64,000 nucleotides of DNA from Lentisphaerae bacterium GWF2_49_21. GTDB taxonomy: Bacteria > Verrucomicrobiota > Lentisphaeria > Victivallales > GWF2-50-93. Shown in pieces: positions 9,150 to 17,249 of this stretch; the stretch's first letter is position 1; each line of letters opens with the position of its first letter. Position numbers and translations under genes: made by a program. Location of the stretch: NCBI GenBank assembly GCA_001804805.1, contig MHBH01000068.1, forward strand, positions 1 through 64,000. The letters are read 5' to 3'. The notes under the pieces are model-generated. The model searched no databases, was not told the origin of the DNA, and worked only from the letters and a program-made list of their open reading frames with translations.

Positions 9150-9447
9150 CCAAAAATAGTGGCGGGAAAAGTTAAAAACAAGATGATTTCGGGTGCCGCC
9201 GGATAAAAAGCGTGATGCAGAATATTGTGGGAGTGGCGGGAAACGAGAAGACTGTTTAAGGAAATGGAAAACAAAGAGGGAAAACGGATTTTCTGCCCGT
9301 AAAATATGGAAAGGATGTCAAGCGAGGAGAAAATATCGGAAATGGTTAGCCAAAATGATAAAATGATTCATTTCAGGCTATTTTAAAAATGAAGAATTAA
9401 CAAAAAAGTGATGGTCTAAAAATCCTTCAAGGAATCAGGGAGTTCTT
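9150..9447. other. Non-coding spacer
   Basis: About 300 bases, purine-rich on the plus strand, with no convincing gene or terminator hairpin. Its last 35 bases hold the leader motif also found at 2193-2218 (here 9413-9438). Confidence 0.6.
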
Positions 9448-11157
9448 ATGAAATTGCTGAAACTTATAATTGCAATGTTGGCTATGGTTACTGGATTCGC
9501 TGCGACCGCCGAAGTCAAGGTGGAAGTGAACGGCAGCGAGTGGAAAGCGGTTTCCCCCACTTATTCCGCCACATCGAAAAAAGGCTATATCAACAGCATA
9601 ACAATTAACAGCTCAGAATTTCTAGCACAGGCAAACATTGTGGGCGGAAGTTACCTTTGCGGTAAAAATATGCCTGCACTGAAGGAAATAAAGCAAGAGA
9701 AGCCCAATATGATAAGCGGAACATGTTCTCTGGGAAAGATTATCTACACGTTTAACGACAATGATATTGACTTAAGCTACGAAAATACTTCTCAGGAAAA
9801 TGTTGTTTATTATTTCATCATTAATCCCGATGTCAAGACGGTTCTTATTGATGACACTAAAGTCAAAGAGGTGCCTGGTACAGATTCAGGATCCAGCTTC
9901 AAGTGGGTTCTTGGGCAGTTGGCGCTGGATTTCAAGGCCGAAGCTAGAATATGGGGGCCGTGGAAGGGCTTTCAGGTATGGGAACTGGCCATTCCGGCAG
10001 GAAAAACCAAGACCGCAATAATTGTTTCAAGGCATAATGCGGATAGCGCAAAATTAAATCAACAGGCAATAAAGAACAACCAGTACAACGACTTTGACTA
10101 TTCTGCTGTCGGGAAGAGCGGACAGATTCCACTGTGCATGATAGGCGACAGCATTACCTGGTATGGAAAGGGTGATTGCTGGCGGAAAGAACTCCTGGCG
10201 CGACTGCCAAACCTGGCGTTTGTCGGCACTCATACCTCGATGTTCGGTTATAGCCACGCCGGAGAAGGCGGTAACGGTACCGGGCAGGTACTGGCAAGGA
10301 TTAAATATATCCCTGACTGCCCGTATTATAATCTTCTAATTGGAACGAACAACACTAACATCAAAAAACCTGATCTTATCCAGGAAAAATCGAATCAGAC
10401 CGCTGAGGATATAATAAAGATTGTCAATGAACTGCTGAAAAAGAAAGGTGTCGAAAAAGTGTTTCTTTCTTCAATCCTGCCATGCGCAACCGATAATCCG
10501 CTCCGAGATCAGTGCAACAGCGCCACCAATAAAATACTGCGTGAAAAATTTGACGATGCGTTTCCGAAAGACAAGGTAGTATGGGTGGAATATGAAACTC
10601 CGATCCGCCAGGTCAAAGACTGGGAAAAGAAAATCTTTCTGCACCCGAATGAGGAAGGTTATGCGCTGATCGGGGATATTACCGCCAAGACGATAAGCGT
10701 GGCACTGAATATCAAACCCGGAACTGAATCCGTACGTCCTGGCAATACCGGAGTGCGTGTTGTCAACCTGATGGGGGAAAACAATATTACGGTCTGTCCG
10801 GTGATCGCCGGATGGTACTTGCTGTCCTGCAAGGTGGATACGCTTACCGCTCCCAATCCGGAAATAATACTGGAAAGCAAGATTCCCGGCAACAACACGT
10901 TCAAGCAGACGATTCCAGTCAAGGCTGCACAGGGCGAAACAATAAACACGGAAATTTTTACCAATTATGAGGGTTACGGCTATACACGTGATTATCTGAC
11001 GCTGAAAGCCAACGGCTGTACTGTTTCGAATGTATTGCTGGAAAAAATGCGCCCGTCGAAGAAAGCGTCAATCTACGGGAAAGGCTCCTATGTTGACACA
11101 GCGTCGCCGGTCTCCAAAGGCGAACTGCTGGAATATTCTAGTAAATTGAAGGAATAG
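9448..11157 (+). CDS. Secreted SGNH/GDSL-family hydrolase (probable carbohydrate esterase)
   Basis: This 569-residue protein has a signal peptide (cleavage around ATA-EVKV). An N-terminal beta-rich domain spans about 25-220, an SGNH hydrolase core about 228-420, and a C-terminal beta-sandwich about 430-560. Block I is CMIGDSITWYGKG (Ser about 235), GEGGNGTG supplies the Gly block, LLIGTNNTN the Asn block, and FLHPNEEGYALIGD the His block. The Asp usually three residues before the His is absent (KIFLH), so the charge relay must come from elsewhere or the enzyme is unusual. The likely reaction is ester removal from polysaccharide. It follows the GH genes but has its own 298-base leader. Confidence 0.8.
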   Translation: MKLLKLIIAMLAMVTGFAATAEVKVEVNGSEWKAVSPTYSATSKKGYINSITINSSEFLAQANIVGGSYLCGKNMPALKEIKQEKPNMISGTCSLGKIIYTFNDNDIDLSYENTSQENVVYYFIINPDVKTVLIDDTKVKEVPGTDSGSSFKWVLGQLALDFKAEARIWGPWKGFQVWELAIPAGKTKTAIIVSRHNADSAKLNQQAIKNNQYNDFDYSAVGKSGQIPLCMIGDSITWYGKGDCWRKELLARLPNLAFVGTHTSMFGYSHAGEGGNGTGQVLARIKYIPDCPYYNLLIGTNNTNIKKPDLIQEKSNQTAEDIIKIVNELLKKKGVEKVFLSSILPCATDNPLRDQCNSATNKILREKFDDAFPKDKVVWVEYETPIRQVKDWEKKIFLHPNEEGYALIGDITAKTISVALNIKPGTESVRPGNTGVRVVNLMGENNITVCPVIAGWYLLSCKVDTLTAPNPEIILESKIPGNNTFKQTIPVKAAQGETINTEIFTNYEGYGYTRDYLTLKANGCTVSNVLLEKMRPSKKASIYGKGSYVDTASPVSKGELLEYSSKLKE

Positions 11158-11229
11158 CAAAAGTACTCAGAAATTCAGTAGTCAGTGTTAAGAATAAATC
11201 CGGGTTCGACAACTATGTAGTGATAGGCG

Positions 11230-11504
11230 ATGGCACTGATTGGTATGACATGGCGCGGATACAAACTGTACATCGACACGATGGATGGGGACGTTCCGAT
11301 AAGCGCACATCTGATATCGGCCTCAGTCCATGACAGCCAGGTGGCGATAATCGATTACAATAAGCGCAGGGGTGAGGCGAAAGAGCTCGAACCTCAAGGA
11401 CAACTACAAATGTGCAAGTGCAGTGACATGAGAAGGTATTTGCGCACTTGATGTTCGGGATAATAGTCATAACAGTGAACCAACTTTATAACATGTTGCT
11501 ATGA
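11230..11504 (+). pseudogene. Decayed DDE transposase fragment (IS4/IS5-type)
   Basis: WRGYKLYIDTMDGDVPISAH, then LISASVHDSQVAI, is the second-Asp region of IS4/IS5-type DDE transposases. It is joined directly to IDYNKRRGEAKELEP, which normally lies about 70 residues further on, so an internal deletion has occurred. After a frameshift and an in-frame stop, another frame continues HEKVFAHLMFGIIVITVNQL, the usual C-terminal helix. The gene is clearly inactive. Confidence 0.7.
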
Positions 11505-11589
11505 GTGGAGTTGAACTGACATGAAAGTTCGAAAGAAAAACGTTTTAAGAAAAAGCGGAAGGACTCTTATCGGCAGGAATAGAGATTTT

Positions 11590-12966
11590 ATGAGCATAAA
11601 GCCGAATTTTGTAATATTGTATCCTGATTCCCTGGCGAAAAAGGCGATTTCCTGTTATGGATGTCCTTCGGCTTTCACTCCGAACATCGACAGGTTAGCA
11701 CTCGGTGGGGCAATGTTTGAGAACTGCACCTCTCAGAACCCTGCCTGCATGCCATCGCGCGCAAGCCTTCTCACAGGAAAATATGTCTCTGCACATGGCG
11801 TCTACGACAACGGCGTGGCTGATTATCCGCAAGGGCACGTCACTTTCCAGCAGATCCTGAAGAGAAATGGATATCATACGGCATATTACGGCAAAACCCA
11901 TTCCATCAACAATCAGGAATGGGACGATGTTTTCGATCTTTATCCGGATTACAACAGATATCTCAGTTCCCGGAGGATAGATGTCAAATATCCGGAAAAA
12001 TTCCCGCTTGAAGATCTTAATGCCGGTTTCTCAAGGATTCCTGCAGAAGATTTCAGCGAAGTCATCCTCGGTAATCTAGCAGTGAGCTACATCAGGAGAA
12101 AAAAGGGCGGCAAAGATCCATTTCTTCTCTTCATGAGCTTCGAAGCACCCCATTCGCCGTGGTCCTTGCCTGAGGAATACCGCAGGTTCTACCGCCCGGA
12201 AATGGTCTCTCTTCCTAAAATTCCGCCTGAAGACAGGAGAAACAAGCCCCAGTACAGGCTTAAATATCACGGCAAAAGATCAATGATGGTCAAGACAGAC
12301 GACAAGTTGAGACATGCCATAGCCATCTACAACGCTCTCGTATCCGTCGTCGATGAACAGATCGGGCGCATAGTGTCCGCCCTTGATGAAACAAGGCTCA
12401 GGAAGAACACAGTAATTATCCTGCTTTCCGACCATGGTGATCATCTCGGCAATCACAGGACGATGGGGAAATGCCTTTCGCTTGAGGAAAATCTGATCAA
12501 TGTGCCATTCATCGTCAACAGTCCCGGCCTTTTCAAGCCTCATCGTTCAAAGGAGCTTGTCGAAAGCATTGATGTTTTTCCGACATTGATGGACCTCGCC
12601 GGAATCCCATCCCCTTCCGGCATACAGGGCACGAGCATCCTGCCATTTGCCAGAAACTCCAGAAATGCATCCGGCAAGGAGTTCTGCTTCAGCGAGGAGT
12701 ATTATGATCCGTTCCCCGGACATCTCAGCGTCAGGAACAGGGAATTCAAGCTGATTGTAAACTCGGAAGGATTCGAGGAGCTGTACAACATAATAGAAGA
12801 TCCCTATGAATGGTTCAATCTGGCCTCGAATGCGGAATACAGGAGCACGCTCTGTCAATTGAAGGATGCCCTTGTCCAGTTTAGTTTCAAACATGTCGAC
12901 AAATCACAGAAGTCCGAATCTAACTGGGTGACGGAATTCATGAAGCCCGGTTTCAACAGATACTGA
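11590..12966 (+). CDS. Sulfatase (formylglycine-dependent, type I)
   Basis: This is a 458-residue arylsulfatase-superfamily enzyme. The activation motif C-x-P-S-R is present as ACMPSRASLLTGKY, with Cys53 expected to become formylglycine. Metal-site and core motifs include LSDHGDHLGNHRTMGKC, FEAPHSPWSLP and the closing ELYNIIEDPYEWFNLA. The start at 11590 aligns with the usual MxxPNxV beginning and has AGGAA before it; an ATG at 11521 would add 23 basic residues. No signal peptide is evident with either start, so the protein may be cytoplasmic. An anaerobic sulfatase-maturating enzyme is not in the window. Likely substrate: sulfated sugars released by the neighbouring glycosidases. Confidence 0.88.
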   Translation: MSIKPNFVILYPDSLAKKAISCYGCPSAFTPNIDRLALGGAMFENCTSQNPACMPSRASLLTGKYVSAHGVYDNGVADYPQGHVTFQQILKRNGYHTAYYGKTHSINNQEWDDVFDLYPDYNRYLSSRRIDVKYPEKFPLEDLNAGFSRIPAEDFSEVILGNLAVSYIRRKKGGKDPFLLFMSFEAPHSPWSLPEEYRRFYRPEMVSLPKIPPEDRRNKPQYRLKYHGKRSMMVKTDDKLRHAIAIYNALVSVVDEQIGRIVSALDETRLRKNTVIILLSDHGDHLGNHRTMGKCLSLEENLINVPFIVNSPGLFKPHRSKELVESIDVFPTLMDLAGIPSPSGIQGTSILPFARNSRNASGKEFCFSEEYYDPFPGHLSVRNREFKLIVNSEGFEELYNIIEDPYEWFNLASNAEYRSTLCQLKDALVQFSFKHVDKSQKSESNWVTEFMKPGFNRY

Positions 12967-13072
12967 GGAAGATATGAAATATAGGGCTCCTCTAATAATT
13001 GCCTGAACATGTGCTGCAACGACGATCATCTTGATCTATATTGAAAGCAGTTGGAGAAACAACAGCTGCAAA

Positions 13073-13574
13073 ATGGGGAGAAAGATGTTCAATTGATTTT
13101 TCGATATTGATTTCCGTCTTGAAGAACTGGACAAGGCCGGGGACCCGCTCAAGAAGTTGAACGAGGTGGTAGAATGGGAAAGCATCCGCGAGGAGCTTGA
13201 GACCATACTCGAGGACGACAGGAAGAGCAATGCGGGACGGAAGCCTTTTGATGCGGTTGTCATGTTCAAGATACTGATACTCCAGTCGTTGTACAACCTT
13301 GGGGACGACTCGATATAATACCAGATATGGGACAGGCTTTCGTTCATGCGCTTCCCCGGGCTCTCCCCCCGGTGATACCGTTCTGGACACCAAGGCAATC
13401 TGGATCTACCTCGAGCTTCTCGGGAAGGCTGGACTTGTCGACAGGATGTTTGCAAAGTTCGATGGGGCAGCTCAGGGCCGAGGGGGGGGCTGCAAAGAGG
13501 GGGCAGATCATCGATACTTCGATAGTCTCCACGCCGGAGCAGAGAAACACTGGTATATGAAATACAAGAAGTGA
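13073..13574 (+). pseudogene. IS5-family transposase, N-terminal part, multiply disrupted
   Basis: The recognisable order is DFRLEELDKAGDPLKKLNEV, GRKPFDAVVMFKILILQSLY and YQIWDRLSFMRFPGL, then in other frames DTKAIWIYLELLGKAGLVD and RGQIIDTSIVSTPEQRNT. This is the conserved N-terminal half of IS5-type transposases. There are stops near 13096 and 13318, and frame changes near 13365 and 13470. The catalytic C-terminal half is missing. Its last bases belong to the inverted-repeat arm 13550-13849, and the same tail occurs at 340-371. So the IS end has been copied together with the pilin leader. Confidence 0.8.
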
Positions 13575-13849
13575 TAAGAAGGATCAACTCTCACAGGAGA
13601 TGGTGCTGAGCCTTGGCAATAATGCCATAAGACTGAACGTTGTAAAATGAGTCAGCCATAGAATCGCATGTCACAATATGTTAAATAATATCAAATTCAA
13701 ACCTCTTGTCAGAACTGTCAGCATAGTATACAATATAAAGCGTAAGGCAATTGTCAATAATATTACGTTCCAGCATCTTGCAGGGACTTTTCTATTGCAG
13801 TATAGCTTAAATAAGGAGGAATTTAAAGATGAAAACGAATAAGTTCACC
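13550..13849 (+). repeat. Right arm of ~300-bp inverted repeat (partner 75-371)
   Basis: The arm contains the 3' end of the IS5-type remnant, a 230-base non-coding leader including the class A element (13664-13710), the strong site AAGGAGG, and the first codons of the pilin gene at 13829. Its partner on the minus strand has about 14 substitutions or small indels, so the duplication is not recent or has been under relaxed selection. Confidence 0.9.
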
Positions 13850-14494
13850 CTTATCGAACTCCTGGTGGTAATTGCCATTATTTCGATCCTTGCAGCCCTG
13901 CTTCTGCCCGCCCTCAGGTTAGCAAAGGAGTCGGCAAAGACCATCAGCTGCACAAACAACCTGAAGCAAATATCTATTGCGACGTTCAATTATAGCACCG
14001 ACTATGAAGATCATGTCATGTATATTGGAAATCCTCAGACAGGAGACAACTACATGAGGGGCTTCTACCCGTATATGTCCAGCGAATCGCAACCGGCAAA
14101 TAAATATATTCCTTCCCTGAACTGCCCGTCAAACCTCAGCACGCCTTCCAACAGCCGCAATTACTCTACCTATGGATTGAACGCACCTTTTGGAGGCTAT
14201 GCCGGTTCAGCCAGCAAAGACTGGTGCCTATTCGCGCAGCTTAGACGCCCTTCGGTAACTCCGCTTTTTGGCGACAGCGGCGGCAATACGAGTGGCGCTT
14301 ACATGTGGAGCGACTCTGTCAACGCTTCGAACATAGAACAATATCAAAAACACATTTTCCGTCATGTAAAACGCCTTGGTGTGGGCGTCTTTTCCCGATG
14401 CGATGGCCACGTGGATACGGTCAAATATCAGGATGCGTACAGCGGGGAGGCGCCTTTGTCAAGCATTTTGACATGGAGACCAAGACATTACTAA
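13829..14494 (+). CDS. Prepilin-type (pseudopilin) protein
   Basis: This 221-residue protein begins [20 protein letters not shown], the prepilin peptidase motif and assembly helix. [16 protein letters not shown] follows, and a C-terminal [17 protein letters not shown] (H-X-DGH type). AAGGAGG sits 8 bases before the ATG, the strongest ribosome site of any pilin gene here. The protein is related to those at 1410 and 22353 over its whole length, but the region [17 protein letters not shown] differs from their [17 protein letters not shown]. The protein is expected in the inner membrane or on the surface after processing. No pilus assembly genes are in the window. Confidence 0.85.
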   Translation: MKTNKFTLIELLVVIAIISILAALLLPALRLAKESAKTISCTNNLKQISIATFNYSTDYEDHVMYIGNPQTGDNYMRGFYPYMSSESQPANKYIPSLNCPSNLSTPSNSRNYSTYGLNAPFGGYAGSASKDWCLFAQLRRPSVTPLFGDSGGNTSGAYMWSDSVNASNIEQYQKHIFRHVKRLGVGVFSRCDGHVDTVKYQDAYSGEAPLSSILTWRPRHY

Positions 14495-14539
14495 TAGTCG
14501 TGGAAGAAAACTTCTTTTAAATGGGAATTTTTTCAAAAA

Positions 14540-14566
14540 GTCAACTTTTAAACAGTGGACTATTGC
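14540..14566 (+). promoter_or_regulatory. Conserved upstream element of pilin genes (class B)
   Basis: The stretch GTCAACTTTTAAACAGTGG continuing ACTATTGC matches 22 of 27 bases of 30162-30188, which lies before the pilin gene at 30204. It lies 44 bases before the ATG at 14611. Promoter, operator or duplication remnant are all possible. Confidence 0.35.
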
Positions 14567-14610
14567 CGACGACATGCTGGGAAGGCTGGAGCAAGAATGA
14601 GTTTGAAAAA

Positions 14611-15199
14611 ATGAAAAAGTTTACCTTGATAGAGTTGCTTCTTGTTATTGCGATCATAGCAATTCTCCTTGCGCTGCTGCTCCCGGCCCTCAAAGGGGCG
14701 AAGGACATGGCAAAAAACATGGTGTGCATGGACAATCTGAAACAACTAGGACTGGTTCTTCCATCTTATGCGCTTGAAAATAATGATTATGTGCCACTAT
14801 GGGAGGGTTGCCCTAACATATATATTAAGCTGGCCATAGCGGCGACAGGAAAAAGTCTTGGTGGAAAAGCAACAAGGACATGATTTTGAACTGTTCCCAC
14901 CGCTGCAATGCGGCAGAAGGTTGGGCGATTACAGGACACCCACGTATTTTGTGAATACCCAGAAAGTATTCCTGAGTTCACTAAAGCAGCCTGATAAATT
15001 TGTCTTTTTAGGTGAATCCAGCACGTCTATCGCGAACGTCGCCGGGCTCTCCTGGAATTATATTGACTGGTGGAGACACACAACGGGAACAGCCTGCGAC
15101 AAGTCATATTTCCTGTTCGTGGACGGTCATGTAGTTATGATCAACAGGAATGATGGAGAAAACACTTGTAGATGGGTGAGACCGCTGTTGAACTGCTGA
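14611..15199 (+). pseudogene. Prepilin-type protein gene, frameshifted
   Basis: The gene begins [20 protein letters not shown] and continues [20 protein letters not shown], then closes in its first frame at 14883. The expected pilin continuation is in other frames: a stretch reading [19 protein letters not shown] (14880-14937), then TPTYFVNTQKVFLSSLKQPD and the C-terminal YFLFVDGHVVMINRNDG. At least two indels between about 14863 and 14945 would restore about 196 residues. The first 74 bases from codon 5 are identical to the minus-strand copy at 1-74. The 3' end runs directly into a regulator scar (15172). Sequencing error cannot be excluded, but two indels make decay more likely. Confidence 0.7.
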
Positions 15200-15273
15200 A
15201 GAAAACCAGCAACTATGATAAGATTGGAAAAACTAGGAACATTGTGCCATTGAAAGGAAAATCCTCAAAGTAA
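15172..15273 (+). pseudogene. 3' scar of a GntR/LacI-type transcriptional regulator
   Basis: In the frame overlapping the pilin tail, the DNA encodes MGETAVELLKKTSNYDKIGK then TRNIVPLKGKSSK and stop. The intact regulator at 39798-40889 ends MGETAVELLKKMINDDKIRK then LRNVVPLKG. These are therefore the last 33 codons of a close relative with the rest deleted. Its stop overlaps the heparinase start (TAATG), implying that the ancestral regulator gene was translationally coupled to the polysaccharide lyase gene. Confidence 0.8.
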
Positions 15274-17249
15274 TGAACTCTAAAATGGAAGTTTGCCGGC
15301 GTTCGCGTATAAATGAAGCCGCTGACAGGTACAGGAAGATAGATCCTGATGTCAAATATCTGCGCTCCAAGGCGGAGAAAACAGATATTGCCAATGTTTC
15401 ACGGCGTTTTTTTTCATCTCCGGAGGAGATAGCCGCCAAGGCTGCGATTGTCGCAAAGGACTTTCCTGAAGAAGCAATTGCCTTGAAAAGCACTTGCAAA
15501 GACATACTTGACCACAGGTTCAATCTTCTCGGATATGGGCCTGCAGGCTTTGGATTTCCGATAAAATGGCACTGCGACTATCGCAGTTCGAAGGAATGGG
15601 CAGGAGATGTCAATTACCTTGCATTGGGACAAAAGATGTTCGACGTCATTGTCGACAAGAAGGCCGGCTTGGAAGTGAAAGTCCCCTGGGATCTTTCGAA
15701 CATGATGTGGCTGCCCTCCCTCGCCTGCTCCTATCACCTGACAGGAAACAGGAAATATTTCGAAGCTTTCAAGAATGACATGTCCGACTGGATTGTGAAA
15801 AATCCATATCCGCTTGGAGTAAACTGGATCTGTCCGATGAATATCGCCATAAGGGCCATGAACATGATCGTCGGCCTGACAGCCCTTTATCCTGCGCTGG
15901 AGAAGGATTTCCTGCTGGAAGCCATTTGCAGCCTGTTCCAGCATGGAATTGCGATCATGGCATATCCCGAGCTGGGGAATAACGACAAGAGGAACAACCA
16001 TTATCTGACCGATCTGGCGGGGCTATACTTCCTCGGACATTTCTTCAGGGACACGGAGGAAGGTGTGGAATGGCTGGATTTTTCCACAAAGGAGCTCGAG
16101 CTGGAATTAGAATATCAATTCTATCCAGACGGCGTCAACTTCGAGGAGTCGACTAGCTATCACAGGCTTTCCTCAGAGATGCTTCTGCTCTGTGCGATAC
16201 TCGCAAGGGACAACGGGAAAGGATTTTCAAAGGATTTCACTGACCGGCTACACAAAAGCCTTAACTTCACCAGGGACATCCTTCAGGCGGATGGCAGGAT
16301 TCCTATGTTCGGAGACAATGACAATGGAAGGATGCTGCAATTCCATGGGTTTTCCAAGACTGCTTCTGCCGACCACAGGCACATCCTTGCGGTCGGAGGC
16401 GAGTTCTTCAATGATGATTCACTGCGTTTCCCTGGCAAAAATGCTGCGGCAGAAGCAGTATGGCTGCTTGGCAGTTTCAAATCCCCTTCCAGACCTGCAG
16501 ACAAGACCGGTCCCATCCTGAAAAAATATCCGGACTCAGGTTATTTCATCATAGAGGACAAAAAGACGAAGATTGTGATCAGGAATGCCAGAATAAATCC
16601 ATCATGCGGCGGAGGCCATGCGCACTGCGACCAGATGAGTTTTACATTGAGTTCCGGCTTGCAGGAGATAATCGTCGATCCAGGCACATATCTCTATTCA
16701 AGCAACTTCGAAGAACGGAACTGTTTCCGCTCGGTCGAATTTCATAACACGATCCAGCTCGGTTCCGAGCCGATGCATGAATACGACAGAAATACATTTG
16801 GCGGCCTATGGTGGATGAAGGATCTTGCCGATGCAGAGACAACAGAATTCAGGACCGAAGGGAAGAAGATTGTCTTTGAAGGGAAGATTCATTCATATGA
16901 GAAGAACTGCGGATACCTTGTCTGCCGTAAAATGACATACGAGCATGGCGTCTTGTCTCTTGTCGATTCTGCAATCCCGGTCGGGAAGAACATGAAAGAC
17001 AAATGTCCGTCATGCAGCAGATTCCTCCTCGCACCAGGTCTTGTTCCCTCGGTCGAAGAAAAGGGAATTGTGATGATAAGGAAAGGCTCGAGAATAATCT
17101 GTTTCTTTGAAATCCTTTCCGAGACCTGCAATACAAGAATCAACGATCTGTGGTTTGCTCCCGGATATGGAACAAAAATCCCAGCCAAGCAGATCGGAAT
17201 CGAATGGACGCCGGAAATAAATCTTAAATTAAAAATATTATTAGGATGA
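15273..17249 (+). CDS. Heparinase II/III family polysaccharide lyase
   Basis: This 658-residue protein has an all-alpha toroid in the first half (WLPSLACSYHLTGNRKYFEA, CPMNIAIRAMNMIVGL, NNHYLTDLAGLYFLGHFF) and a beta-sandwich C-terminal half. YPDGVNFEESTSYHRLSSEM near residue 290 and GGGHAHCDQMSFTLSSG near 450 hold the Asn/Tyr/His residues expected for lysis of uronic-acid polysaccharides in this superfamily. No signal peptide is present, so it may act on imported oligosaccharides. The start ATG overlaps the stop of the regulator scar, and the gene ends overlapping the GH36 start (ATGA), a tightly coupled pair. The exact PL family (PL12, 15, 17, 21 or 33-like) cannot be decided by eye. Confidence 0.85.
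   Translation: MNSKMEVCRRSRINEAADRYRKIDPDVKYLRSKAEKTDIANVSRRFFSSPEEIAAKAAIVAKDFPEEAIALKSTCKDILDHRFNLLGYGPAGFGFPIKWHCDYRSSKEWAGDVNYLALGQKMFDVIVDKKAGLEVKVPWDLSNMMWLPSLACSYHLTGNRKYFEAFKNDMSDWIVKNPYPLGVNWICPMNIAIRAMNMIVGLTALYPALEKDFLLEAICSLFQHGIAIMAYPELGNNDKRNNHYLTDLAGLYFLGHFFRDTEEGVEWLDFSTKELELELEYQFYPDGVNFEESTSYHRLSSEMLLLCAILARDNGKGFSKDFTDRLHKSLNFTRDILQADGRIPMFGDNDNGRMLQFHGFSKTASADHRHILAVGGEFFNDDSLRFPGKNAAAEAVWLLGSFKSPSRPADKTGPILKKYPDSGYFIIEDKKTKIVIRNARINPSCGGGHAHCDQMSFTLSSGLQEIIVDPGTYLYSSNFEERNCFRSVEFHNTIQLGSEPMHEYDRNTFGGLWWMKDLADAETTEFRTEGKKIVFEGKIHSYEKNCGYLVCRKMTYEHGVLSLVDSAIPVGKNMKDKCPSCSRFLLAPGLVPSVEEKGIVMIRKGSRIICFFEILSETCNTRINDLWFAPGYGTKIPAKQIGIEWTPEINLKLKILLG

Noticed and set aside
11521-11589. 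Longer N-terminus of the sulfatase
   Set aside because: The extra 23 residues are basic and do not form a signal peptide; family proteins begin at the position corresponding to 11590.
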